Positions 1-7,594 of a stretch of 22,041 bases of DNA are shown here, piece by piece. The DNA comes from Rhodanobacteraceae bacterium (GTDB taxonomy: Bacteria; Pseudomonadota; Gammaproteobacteria; Xanthomonadales; Rhodanobacteraceae): assembly GCA_025924775.1 (NCBI GenBank), contig JAICHS010000009.1, positions 1-22,041 on the forward strand. The letters run 5' to 3'. A program made the position numbers and the translations under genes. How positions within the stretch are numbered: position 1 is the stretch's first letter; each line of letters begins with the position of its first letter. A model generated the notes under the pieces. That model was not told where the DNA came from. It saw only the letters and a program-made list of their open reading frames with translations, and did not search any database.

Positions 1-660
1 CGCTTCCAGGGTTTCCTTCACTTCCGCGCCCCAGGTCACCAGCGTGATGTCGGTACCGTCGCGCAACACGAAGCACACGTCCAGCGGCAGCGCCTCGCCG
101 TCGTCCGGCACCTCTTCCTTGTACTGGCGGTAGATGCGCTTGGGTTCGTAGAACACCACCGGGTCGGGATCGCGGATCGCAGCCAGCAACAAGCCGTAGG
201 CGCGCGCGGGTGAGGACGGCAACACCACGCGCAAGCCCGGCACGTTGGTGAACAGGTGTTCGTTGGCCTCCGAGTGGTGTTCGGGCGCGTGGATGCCGCC
301 GCCCCAAGGCGCGCGGAACACCGCCGGGCACGTCAGGCGCCCGCGCGTGCGGTTGCGCATGCGCGCGGCGTGGCAGCAGATCTGCTCCATCATCGGGTAG
401 ATGAAGCCTTCGAACTGAGCCTCGCATACCGGCTTCATGCCCTGCGCCGCAAGGCCGACCGTGACGCCCGCGATGGTGGTCTCGTCCAGCGGCGTGTCGA
501 ACACACGCCACTCGCCGAACTTTTCCGACAGGCCTTGCGTCGCGCGAAACACGCCGCCGTTGACGCCGACGTCTTCGCCCAGCACCACGACGGATTTGTC
601 GTGCTGCATTTCGTACGCCAGCGCCTGGGTGACGCCTTCGATCAGGGTAATCGCAGCCAT
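1..660 (-). CDS. pdhB: 2-oxoacid dehydrogenase E1 component, beta subunit (partial, C-terminus outside window)
   Basis: Reverse-strand reading from the ATG at 660 stays open to the window edge, giving 220 codons of a protein that is usually about 325 residues. The start MAAITLIEGVTQAL, then VLGEDVGVNGGVFRAT, DETTIAGVTVGLAAQG and FRAPWGGGIHAPEHHSE are typical of the transketolase-like beta chain of alpha2beta2 E1 enzymes, which pairs with E1 alpha to decarboxylate a 2-oxoacid on thiamine diphosphate and acylate the lipoyl E2. Its ATG shares one base with the stop of the alpha gene (TGATG), so translation is probably coupled. Pyruvate versus branched-chain 2-oxoacid as substrate cannot be settled here; the downstream E2 and E3 genes lie outside the window. 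The beta-subunit identity is firm; the symbol is a best guess. Confidence 0.9.
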   Translation of the reverse strand, partial: MAAITLIEGVTQALAYEMQHDKSVVVLGEDVGVNGGVFRATQGLSEKFGEWRVFDTPLDETTIAGVTVGLAAQGMKPVCEAQFEGFIYPMMEQICCHAARMRNRTRGRLTCPAVFRAPWGGGIHAPEHHSEANEHLFTNVPGLRVVLPSSPARAYGLLLAAIRDPDPVVFYEPKRIYRQYKEEVPDDGEALPLDVCFVLRDGTDITLVTWGAEVKETLEA

Positions 661-1745
661 CAGTGTGCCCCCTGCTCGAGCGCGATCGCTTCCTCGCGCT
701 GTTTCACGAGGTCGGCCGGCAATTCCGCGAAGGTGAAATCGAACATCGCGGTGACGGGTTGCGGCTTGGTTTCAAGGTAGGCATTCACTTCGTTGTCCAT
801 CCAGTCGTCGCACTCGGCCTGCAGCTTGTCTTCCTTCTTCTTGTTCCAGGCTTTCTTCGATTCCAGCCAGACGCGCAGGCGCTTCAACGGATCCTTCTTC
901 CAGGCATCTTCTACTTCCTCCTTGCCGCGGTAGCGGCGCGCGTCGTCGGCGGTGGTGTGGTCGCCCAGGCGGTAGGTAACGCACTCGACCACGCTGCCGC
1001 CCTTGCCGGCGCGTGCACGCTCGACCGCTGCGGTCATCGCCTGCTTGACCGCGATGATGTCGTTGCCGTCGACCTGGATGCAGAACAGGCCCGCGGCGAT
1101 CCCCTTCTGCGCCAGTGTCTTGGCGCCGGACTGGATCTTGCGCGGTACCGAAATCGCCCACTGGTTGTTGACGATGGCCGCAACCAGCGGCAGGTCGCGT
1201 GCGCCGGCCACGTTGATGGCCCCGTAGAAGTCCGATTTCGACGAGCCGCCGTCACCGATGGTGCACACCGCGACACGCTTCTCCTTGCGGATCTTGAACG
1301 CCAGCGCGGAGCCGGCCGCGTGCAGGCACTGGGTGCCGATCGGCACCGACCACGCGAAATCGTGCTTCGCGGGTTCGTTCTGGTAATCGTTGCCGCGCTC
1401 GTCGCCGCCCCAGTACATGTACACGTCGCGCGGGCGCACGCCGCGATACAGCTGCGCGCCGTACTCGCGGTAACTGGGCGCGAACACGTCCTCGGGTTTC
1501 AGCGCACTGCCGATGCCGACGTGGGTGGCCTCGTGGCCGAGGCACGACGCGTAGGTGCCGAGCTTGCCGGTGCGTTGCAGCGCGATCGACTTGGTGTCGA
1601 ACACGCGCGTGGAGACCATCAACTTGTACAACTCGACCATCTGGTCGACGTCCTTGGCAAAGTCGGGAAGGTCTTTCCTGACCTGCTTGCCCTCGGCGTC
1701 GAGGTACTGCAGGTATTCGATTTCAAACTTGGCGGCAATGGGCAC
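660..1745 (-). CDS. pdhA: 2-oxoacid dehydrogenase E1 component, alpha subunit
   Basis: A 361-residue protein of normal length for thiamine-diphosphate-dependent E1 alpha chains. The cofactor motif runs from GDGGSSKSDF (residues 164-173) to NNQW (193-196), the expected GDG-to-NN spacing. YRLGDHTTADDARRYR corresponds to the regulatory loop of branched-chain and pyruvate E1 alpha. I chose the GTG start at 1745 because GGGAG sits six bases upstream and the protein then begins VPIAAKFEIEY; the open frame extends further upstream without family-like sequence. It heads an operon with the beta gene, one base overlapping. It acts in the cytoplasm in a large E1-E2-E3 complex feeding acyl-CoA to central metabolism. 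Substrate preference (pyruvate or 2-oxoisovalerate) is undecided. Confidence 0.9.
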   Translation of the reverse strand: MPIAAKFEIEYLQYLDAEGKQVRKDLPDFAKDVDQMVELYKLMVSTRVFDTKSIALQRTGKLGTYASCLGHEATHVGIGSALKPEDVFAPSYREYGAQLYRGVRPRDVYMYWGGDERGNDYQNEPAKHDFAWSVPIGTQCLHAAGSALAFKIRKEKRVAVCTIGDGGSSKSDFYGAINVAGARDLPLVAAIVNNQWAISVPRKIQSGAKTLAQKGIAAGLFCIQVDGNDIIAVKQAMTAAVERARAGKGGSVVECVTYRLGDHTTADDARRYRGKEEVEDAWKKDPLKRLRVWLESKKAWNKKKEDKLQAECDDWMDNEVNAYLETKPQPVTAMFDFTFAELPADLVKQREEAIALEQGAH

Positions 1746-1830
1746 GAATGGCTCCCGGGGTTGGAACGGGGATGCGATGCGACGCGGCGCGTCGGGCCGT
1801 TTGCCGCACGTTCGCGGCAACGGGCCGCGC

Positions 1831-1839
1831 ATTATCGCA
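1831..1839 (-). promoter_or_regulatory. Candidate extended -10 promoter for the E1 operon
   Basis: On the minus strand these bases read TGCGATAAT, a TGn extended -10 with five of six matches to TATAAT. Transcription would start near 1824, leaving a leader of about 79 nt before the GTG at 1745. No convincing -35 hexamer lies at 17-18 bp, which is compatible with extended -10 promoters but weakens the call. Confidence 0.4.
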
Positions 1840-1987
1840 TGCCCGTCGCGCGCCTCGCAGCCCCGCGCATGTTGCGACGCAGCATCATGGCCGCACTGAT
1901 GCCGATCAACCGGACGGCACGCCGCCGCTGCGACAATCGCGCACCTTGGTGAGATACGCTTGCACGGATACGTCGAAGGCGACCACG

Positions 1988-2842
1988 ATGACCGATACCA
2001 ACCAGCGCGAACTCGAAGCCGGCATCCAGCGCGACCTCGCGGGTCGCATGACCTACGCCAGCTACCTGCAACTGGATACGTTGCTGGCCGCGCAACGCCC
2101 CGTGTCCGATCCGCCGTACCACGACGAAATGCTGTTCATCGTGCAGCACCACGTCGCCGAGCTGTGGCTGAAGCTGATGATCCACGAGCTCACGGCAACC
2201 ATCGCCGACCTCGATGCCAACCACGCCGACCAGGCGCTGAAGAAACTGGCGCGGGTCAAGCGCATCCAGGACCAGCTGTTCAACGAATGGGCCGTGCTGG
2301 AAACCATGACGCCGCACGAGTACCTGAAGTTCCGCGACGCACTGGGACCGTCGTCGGGTTTCCAGTCGGTGCAATACCGCATGGTGGAGTTCACCCTGGG
2401 CAACAAGCACCGCGACATGTTGAGCGTGTTCCAGCACGACGCGCACGCACAGGAACGTTTGCAGCAGGCGCTGGACGCGCCCAGCCTGTACGACGCTGCA
2501 TTGCGCTGGCTGGCGCGGCGCGGCCACGCCATTCCGAAGGCCATCCTCGAACGCGACGTGACCCAGGGCTGGAAGCACGAACCCACGCTGCTGCCGGTGT
2601 TCCAGCGCATCTACCAGGCGCCGGAAAACTTCTGGCCCGAATACCACCTGTGCGAGACGCTGGTGGACGTCGAGGAAAACTTCCAGCTGTGGCGCTTCCG
2701 CCACATGAAGGCGGTCGAACGCATCATCGGCTATCGCAAGGGCACCGGCGGCTCCTCTGGTGTCGGGTTCCTCAAAAAGGCACTCGACCTGACCTTCTTC
2801 CCCGAGCTGCTGGAAGTGCGCACGGAGATCCAGCCGGCTTGA
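1988..2842 (+). CDS. kynA: Tryptophan 2,3-dioxygenase
   Basis: A 284-residue protein of the usual length, from the ATG at 1988. It is a heme enzyme that opens the indole ring of L-tryptophan with O2 to make N-formylkynurenine, the first kynurenine-pathway step. MTYASYLQLDTLL (21-33) and HDEMLFIVQHHVAELWLKL (45-63) are hallmark segments. H55 matches the distal-site histidine, R116 the substrate-carboxylate arginine and H239 in WRFRHMKAVER the proximal heme ligand. GTGGSSGVGFLKKAL (252-266) is also typical of the family. The ribosome site is weak (AAGGCG region about 8 bases upstream). No formamidase or kynureninase gene follows; the next gene is a transporter on the same strand 88 bp later. 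The open frame continues upstream of 1988 but overlaps the E1 alpha gene and looks non-coding. Confidence 0.95.
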   Translation: MTDTNQRELEAGIQRDLAGRMTYASYLQLDTLLAAQRPVSDPPYHDEMLFIVQHHVAELWLKLMIHELTATIADLDANHADQALKKLARVKRIQDQLFNEWAVLETMTPHEYLKFRDALGPSSGFQSVQYRMVEFTLGNKHRDMLSVFQHDAHAQERLQQALDAPSLYDAALRWLARRGHAIPKAILERDVTQGWKHEPTLLPVFQRIYQAPENFWPEYHLCETLVDVEENFQLWRFRHMKAVERIIGYRKGTGGSSGVGFLKKALDLTFFPELLEVRTEIQPA

Positions 2843-2860
2843 CGTGCTGCGCCGCGCCTT

Positions 2861-2879
2861 GCGGGTAGCCGGTACCCGC
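2861..2879 (+). terminator. Hairpin downstream of kynA
   Basis: Perfect 7-bp arms GCGGGTA and TACCCGC enclose a 5-nt loop, starting 18 bases after the kynA stop. No run of T follows, so intrinsic termination is uncertain; it could instead protect the 3' end or attenuate read-through into the transporter gene. Confidence 0.35.
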
Positions 2880-2930
2880 CGCTAACGTCCCGCCCGGGCT
2901 GGCATCGACCGGCCGTGGTGAGGATTGGCG

Positions 2931-4421
2931 ATGACGGACGCGGCGGTGGGCGCGCAAGCGGCCCCGGGCAACACGTTCCTTGGGCATCCGCGCATGTTGT
3001 GGATGCTGTTGTTCGTCACCGTCTGGTTCAACTTCGCGTTCTACGGCTTCCGCGCGTTCCTGGCGCCTTATGCGGCGCAGGCGTTTTTCGCCGGCCTGCC
3101 GCAGGCGCAGGCGCTGCAACGGGCCAACCTGCTGTTCGCCGGTTTCGGCACGCTGCTGTACGCATTGACGATCCTCGGTGGATGGATCGCCGACAACGTA
3201 CTGGGCGAGGTGCGCGCGTTGCGGCTGTCGCTGTGGCTGATGATCCCCGCGTTGCTGGGTCTCGCATCGCCCTCGCGCGAGGGTTTTCTCATGGCGCTGG
3301 CAGCCTTCGTGCTGGCGGCCGGCCTCAACATCCCGCTGACCGTGCTGGTCGGGCGCAACTACGCGAAGAACGATCCCAAGCGCGATGCCGGCTACACGCT
3401 GTACTACCTTGCGATCAACTTCGGCGGGTTCATCGCGCCGTTCATTTGCGCGGCGTGGATCGGCGCTTATTACGGTTACCGCTGGGGCTTCGTGGCGGCC
3501 GCCGCCGGCATGCTGCTGGGCACGCTGGCATTCGAATGGCGGCAACGCAGACTGCCCGGTGCCGGCGACCAGCCCCGCTTCCACCGGCGCTGGTCCACGC
3601 TGGCGGTGGTGATTGCCTGGCTGGCACTGATCGTGCCCACGGCACTGTTGATGGCCCACTCCGACGTGCTCCACCTCGCCGTATATCTGCTGATGGGCGT
3701 GCTGGTCCTGTATTTCATCGCCAGCTGTGTGCGCCGCGGCGACCGCGTGCAGAACCACCGCTACCTCGCGCTGCTGTTGCTGTTCGTGGCGTTGATTGCG
3801 TTCTGGGCGATGAGCCTGTTGTCCGCCAGCGCGTTGAATTTCTTCGCCCGCGATCACGTGGCGCCGCTGTGGAATGGCAAGCTGTTGGGCTTGGCCTGGG
3901 ATTTCACCCTGTTCCAGTCAACGAACCCGCTGTACATCCTGGTGTGCGCGCCCTTCATCGCGATGCTGTGGCCATGGCTGGACAAGCATCGCATCAACCC
4001 GTCAACTCCGTGCAAGTTCGGCATCGGCCTGCTGCTGGTGGCGCTGGGCTACGGCGTGCTGTGGTACGCGACCACGCGCATGCAGTTGCCGGGCGGCAAG
4101 GTCGCAGCGTGGACATTGCTGGTCAACTACCTGTTTTCTACCGTCGGCGAGCTGGCGTTGTCGCCGATCGGCTACGCGTTGATCGGCAAACTGGCCGCGC
4201 CCGACGAAACATCCCTCGCGATGGGCGGTTGGTTTTTCGGCGTCGGCGTGTCCTACGACCTCTCGGGCCAGATCGCGGCCCTGACCACCGCGCACGGGAA
4301 CACCGGAATCGCGGGCTACGCGCACGTGTTCGCCTGGCTGCTGCTGGGTGGCGTGGCGATCGCGCTGGCGTACCTGATCGCGGCACCCGCGATCGTGAAG
4401 CTGATGCACGACGTCAAATAG
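2931..4421 (+). CDS. POT/PTR-family (proton-dependent oligopeptide transporter-like) MFS permease, divergent
   Basis: A 496-residue, very hydrophobic inner-membrane protein with about 12 or more transmembrane segments. GGWIADNVLG (83-92), RDAGYTLYYLAINFGGFIAP (151-170) and STVGELALSPIGYALIGKL (E407) match the POT/PTR family, which imports di- and tripeptides or related solutes with protons. The ATG at 2931 is preceded by GAGG with a 7-base gap; a TTG six bases earlier leaves no room for the ribosome site. Residues aligning with the usual proton-coupling ExxER motif of helix 1 are T30, F33 and N34, and the usual helix-4 lysine aligns with N133, so coupling or substrate may differ. It follows kynA on the same strand and converges with the marR gene, 3' ends overlapping by 8 bases. 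The substrate is unknown; peptide or aromatic-metabolite uptake is a guess from context. Confidence 0.85.
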   Translation: MTDAAVGAQAAPGNTFLGHPRMLWMLLFVTVWFNFAFYGFRAFLAPYAAQAFFAGLPQAQALQRANLLFAGFGTLLYALTILGGWIADNVLGEVRALRLSLWLMIPALLGLASPSREGFLMALAAFVLAAGLNIPLTVLVGRNYAKNDPKRDAGYTLYYLAINFGGFIAPFICAAWIGAYYGYRWGFVAAAAGMLLGTLAFEWRQRRLPGAGDQPRFHRRWSTLAVVIAWLALIVPTALLMAHSDVLHLAVYLLMGVLVLYFIASCVRRGDRVQNHRYLALLLLFVALIAFWAMSLLSASALNFFARDHVAPLWNGKLLGLAWDFTLFQSTNPLYILVCAPFIAMLWPWLDKHRINPSTPCKFGIGLLLVALGYGVLWYATTRMQLPGGKVAAWTLLVNYLFSTVGELALSPIGYALIGKLAAPDETSLAMGGWFFGVGVSYDLSGQIAALTTAHGNTGIAGYAHVFAWLLLGGVAIALAYLIAAPAIVKLMHDVK

Positions 4422-4896
4422 CGCCGCCGGCCTCCGCCATCAGTTTGTCCAGGACGCGGCCAAGCCAACGGCGCTCCGCCGCGCTCAACTTTTCCAGGAA
4501 CCTGCGTTCGTGTTGCCGCGCCAACGGTGCCACCGCGTCGTGGATGCGCCAGCCCGCCGCCGACAACCGCAACACCGACCGCCGCTTGTCGCCCGCGTGG
4601 GTACGCCGCAACACGCGCCCTTTTGCCACCAGCCGCGCCAGTGCGCGGCTGACCGCCACCTTGTCCACCGCGGTCAGGCGCGCCACCTGCCGCGCCGACA
4701 AACCCTCGCCGTCGTGCCACGCCAGCACCGCCATCACGCGCCACTCGGTGGTGCCGAGGTCGAAGCGCCTCTGGTACTCGTCCGCGATCGACTGGCTGAC
4801 CGTGTTGGACACGATCGACAGCTGGTAGGGAATGAATTTTCCGAGATCGATGGGTGCGTGCGGAAGCGCACCGGCGTCGGTTGCAAATGGTTTCAT
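4414..4896 (-). CDS. MarR-family transcriptional regulator, probable repressor of the homogentisate cluster
   Basis: A 160-residue protein with the MarR layout: N-terminal dimer helices (about 17-55), winged helix with LSARQVARLTAVDKVAVSRALARLV (66-90 region), the wing with THAGDKRRSVLRLS (99-112), and C-terminal helices. DKVAVSRALARL is the recognition helix. The ATG at 4896 has no Shine-Dalgarno sequence, and a good minus-strand promoter places the transcript start 1-3 bases before it, so the mRNA is probably leaderless. A palindrome GTTTCA-TT-TGAAAC overlaps the start codon. The gene diverges from hppD, the usual arrangement for a local regulator that responds to a pathway aromatic acid. 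Family assignment is firm; the target and ligand are inference. Confidence 0.88.
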   Translation of the reverse strand: MKPFATDAGALPHAPIDLGKFIPYQLSIVSNTVSQSIADEYQRRFDLGTTEWRVMAVLAWHDGEGLSARQVARLTAVDKVAVSRALARLVAKGRVLRRTHAGDKRRSVLRLSAAGWRIHDAVAPLARQHERRFLEKLSAAERRWLGRVLDKLMAEAGGAI

Positions 4897-4909
4897 TTGA
4901 AACTATTGT
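4881..4909 (+). promoter_or_regulatory. Candidate hppD promoter
   Basis: TTGCAA at 4881-4886 and TATTGT at 4904-4909 are separated by exactly 17 bp; each matches its consensus hexamer at four of six positions. The spacer contains the whole GTTTCA-TT-TGAAAC palindrome. Transcription would begin near 4916, giving a leader of about 130 nt before the hppD ATG. Confidence 0.45.
4890..4903. promoter_or_regulatory. Palindromic operator candidate between marR and hppD
   Basis: Perfect 6-bp arms GTTTCA and TGAAAC around a TT centre, a size and form fitting a MarR dimer. It fills the hppD promoter spacer and covers the predicted marR transcript start and start codon, so one bound dimer could shut both genes. 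I saw no second copy upstream of hmgA or kynA. Confidence 0.55.
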
Positions 4910-4933
4910 AGGGCCTGGTTGTGCGGTCGTCCA
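4905..4933 (-). promoter_or_regulatory. Candidate marR promoter, leaderless
   Basis: On the minus strand TGGACG (4933-4928), a 17-bp spacer and TACAAT (4910-4905) form a sigma-70-like promoter with four and five of six matches. The expected start point falls at about 4897-4899, next to the ATG at 4896. Its -10 overlaps the -10 of the opposing hppD promoter. Confidence 0.5.
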
Positions 4934-5044
4934 TGCCCGTCACGCAACGAAATCCCTTGCAGGCATCGCGATTCCCGACCCGCCAATACCAGAACGACCA
5001 TCCGTGGTCCGACCCTTCACCACAGCACGCTTCCGGAGACCGCC

Positions 5045-6133
5045 ATGAACGCCCAACTCAACGCCGGCATGCAGCCCACCACGTTCGCCAATCCAATGGG
5101 TGTTGATGGCTTCGAGTTCGTGGAATTCGCGTCGCCCGAGCCCGCGAAACTGCATGCACTGTTCAGGCAGCTTGGGTTCACCGCGGTCGCCAAGCACAAG
5201 CGCAAGGCCATCACGCTGTACCGCCAGGGTGGCTGCAACCTGCTGGTCAACGAGCAGCCGGATTCGTTCGCGGCGGATTTCGCGCAAAAACACGGGCCGT
5301 GCGCCTGCGGCTTCGCCATCCGCTTCTCCCGGCCCGCGGCCGAGGTTCTGAAGGCGACGCTGGGCAACGGCGCGAAGGAAATCACGCACAAGTCCGCGAG
5401 CCGTGCGATCGACGCGCCGGTGATCGAAGGCATCGGCGGTTGCATGCTGTACCTGGTCGACCGCTACGGCAGCACGGGTTCCGTGTTCGACGACTACGAG
5501 TGGCTGTTACCGCAAGGCCAGCGCGAACCCAAGGGCTTCGGGCTCACCTTCATCGACCACCTTACGCACAACCTGTATTTCGGCGAAATGGCGAAGTGGG
5601 CGGGCTACTACGAGCGCCTGTTCAACTTCCGCGAGATCAAGTATTTCGACATCAAGGGCGCCAAGACCGGCCTGAAGTCGAAGGCCATGACCGCACCCGA
5701 CGGCATGGTGCGCATTCCGCTCAACGAATCCAACGATCCAAAATCGCAGATCAACGAATACCTCGACGAATACCATGGCGAGGGCATCCAGCACATCGCG
5801 CTGTTCACCAACGACATCTACGCCACGATCGAGCAGATGCGCGCGGCCAAGGTCGAGTTCCTCGACACACCCGACACCTATTTCGACGTGATCAACGTGC
5901 GCATCCCGGGCAATGGCGAGGACGTGCCGCGGCTGGCGAAAAACAAGATCCTGATCGACGCCGACCCGGAAACCCACAAGAAGCTGCTGCTGCAGATCTT
6001 CACCCAGAATTGCATCGGCCCGATCTTCTTCGAAATCATCCAGCGCAAGGGCAACGAGGGTTTCGGCGAAGGCAACTTCCAGGCGTTGTTCGAATCCATC
6101 GAACGCGACCAGATGCGGCGCGGGGTGCTGTAG
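5045..6133 (+). CDS. hppD: 4-hydroxyphenylpyruvate dioxygenase
   Basis: A 362-residue vicinal-oxygen-chelate dioxygenase, normal length. It converts 4-hydroxyphenylpyruvate, the transamination product of tyrosine, to homogentisate using O2 and Fe(II). The iron ligands are visible as H172 (FIDHLTHNL), H250 (GIQHIALFT) and E330 (PIFFEIIQRKG). The C-terminal GFGEGNFQALFESIERDQ (339-356) is the family's closing helix region. The ATG at 5045 follows GGAG with a 6-base gap; the open frame extends upstream to 4919 without family-like residues. It is first in hppD-hmgA-fahA and diverges from the marR gene. The leader is long (about 130 nt from the predicted start point), with no obvious riboswitch. 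Confidence 0.96.
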   Translation: MNAQLNAGMQPTTFANPMGVDGFEFVEFASPEPAKLHALFRQLGFTAVAKHKRKAITLYRQGGCNLLVNEQPDSFAADFAQKHGPCACGFAIRFSRPAAEVLKATLGNGAKEITHKSASRAIDAPVIEGIGGCMLYLVDRYGSTGSVFDDYEWLLPQGQREPKGFGLTFIDHLTHNLYFGEMAKWAGYYERLFNFREIKYFDIKGAKTGLKSKAMTAPDGMVRIPLNESNDPKSQINEYLDEYHGEGIQHIALFTNDIYATIEQMRAAKVEFLDTPDTYFDVINVRIPGNGEDVPRLAKNKILIDADPETHKKLLLQIFTQNCIGPIFFEIIQRKGNEGFGEGNFQALFESIERDQMRRGVL

Positions 6134-6264
6134 GCAGTTCGGACAACCGGCTGCGTCCCGCGCCTGCATTGGTTTTTCGAAGGCTCCGCCGGCCGGCCCA
6201 CTCCGATGACATGCACCGCCCACCGGTTCGTCCAACGCAAATCCCTGCCATCGAGGAATCGCAG

Positions 6265-7578
6265 ATGCCCCACGCATTGAACTACCTCTCCGGCTTCGGC
6301 AACGAGCATTCAAGCGAGGCGCTGGAAGGCGCGCTGCCGGTCGGGCAGAACTCGCCACAGAAGGTGCCGTACGGCCTGTACGCCGAACAAATGTCCGGCA
6401 CCGCGTTCACCGCGCCACGCCACGCCAACCGGCGCAGCTGGCTGTACCGCATCCGTCCCGCCGCCCTGCACGGCGCGTTCGCACCCTTCGAACAGGCGGC
6501 GTTCCACAACCGCTTCGACGAGGCGCCCACGCCACCCGACCAGATGCGCTGGAGTCCGTTTGCGCTGCCCGCTGCCCCCACCGATTTCGTGGACGGTATT
6601 TTCACGCTGGCGGGCAACGGCACGCCCGCGCTGCAGGTCGGCGTGGGCATCCACCTGTTCGCATGCAACCAGCCGATGCGTGGGCGCTTCTTTTACGACG
6701 CCGACGGCGCGCTGGTGGTCGTGCCGCAACAGGGGCGCCTGCGCATCGCGACCGAACTGGGCGTGCTGGAAGTCGAACCGCAGCAGGTCGCGCTGATTCC
6801 GCGTGGCGTGCGCTTCAAGGTCGAGCTTCCCGACGGCGCGGCGCGCGGCTACCTGTGCGAGAACTTCGGTGCGCACCTGCGCCTGCCCGAGCTCGGCCCC
6901 ATCGGCACCAACGGCAACGCCAACGCGCGTGATTTCGAGGCGCCGGTCGCGGCGTACGAGGATGTCGAAGGCGATTTCGAACTGGTCGCGAAGTTCCAGG
7001 GCCACCTGTGGCGGGCACCGCTTAACCACTCGCCGCTGGACGTGGTGGCGTGGCACGGTACGCATGTGCCGTACCGCTACGACCTGCGCCGCTTCAACAC
7101 CATCGGCTCGATCAGCTACGACCATCCCGATCCGTCGATCTTCACGGTGCTGACTTCCCCGTCGGATACCCCCGGCACCGCCAACATGGATTTCGCAATC
7201 TTCCCGCCGCGCTGGCTGGTGGCCGAGCACACCTTCCGCCCGCCATGGTTCCATCGCAACGTCGCCAGCGAGCTCATGGGCCTGATCCGCGGCGAGTACG
7301 ACGCCAAGGACGCCCGCGCCGAAGGCGGCTTCGTGCCCGGCGGCGCCAGCCTGCACAACTGCATGACGGGACATGGCCCGGACGCGGCCAGCCACGCCAA
7401 GGCCCTGGCCACCGACACCAGCAAGCCGCAGCACGTGGTTGATACCATGGCCTTCATGTTCGAAACCCGCTGCGTGATCCACCCGACCCGCCAGGCACTC
7501 GACGCGCCGCAGCGCCAGCGCGATTACGCCAAATGCTGGCAGGGCCTGCAGAAACACTTCGACCCGTCACACCGCTGA
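6265..7578 (+). CDS. hmgA: Homogentisate 1,2-dioxygenase
   Basis: A 437-residue cupin dioxygenase that opens the ring of homogentisate to 4-maleylacetoacetate with Fe(II) and O2. LSGFGNEHSSEA (8-19) is the signature N-terminus. Iron ligands fit H330 and E336 in WFHRNVASELMG and H370 in MTGHGPD; the active-site histidine is H264 in AWHGTHVPYRYD. The ATG at 6265 has GAGGA seven bases upstream. The open frame runs further upstream inside hppD in another register and is not coding. It lies 131 bp after hppD and 16 bp before fahA. Loss of this step in bacteria typically gives pyomelanin. The gap before it holds no clear promoter or terminator. Confidence 0.96.
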   Translation: MPHALNYLSGFGNEHSSEALEGALPVGQNSPQKVPYGLYAEQMSGTAFTAPRHANRRSWLYRIRPAALHGAFAPFEQAAFHNRFDEAPTPPDQMRWSPFALPAAPTDFVDGIFTLAGNGTPALQVGVGIHLFACNQPMRGRFFYDADGALVVVPQQGRLRIATELGVLEVEPQQVALIPRGVRFKVELPDGAARGYLCENFGAHLRLPELGPIGTNGNANARDFEAPVAAYEDVEGDFELVAKFQGHLWRAPLNHSPLDVVAWHGTHVPYRYDLRRFNTIGSISYDHPDPSIFTVLTSPSDTPGTANMDFAIFPPRWLVAEHTFRPPWFHRNVASELMGLIRGEYDAKDARAEGGFVPGGASLHNCMTGHGPDAASHAKALATDTSKPQHVVDTMAFMFETRCVIHPTRQALDAPQRQRDYAKCWQGLQKHFDPSHR

Positions 7579-7594
7579 ACCCAACGGAGACACC

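Noticed and set aside
2915..4828. A 637-codon plus-strand frame across the transporter and marR
   Set aside because: Arg/Ala/Gly-rich shadow without motifs; the POT frame and the minus-strand MarR frame explain the same DNA.
4910..5044. Riboswitch or attenuator in the long hppD leader
   Set aside because: Only a 5-bp GACCA/TGGTC dyad is present; no leader peptide, conserved aptamer core or T-rich terminator was seen.
5299..6264. Upstream extension of the hmgA frame through hppD
   Set aside because: Out of frame with hppD and low-complexity; the ATG at 6265 has its own GAGGA site and signature N-terminus.
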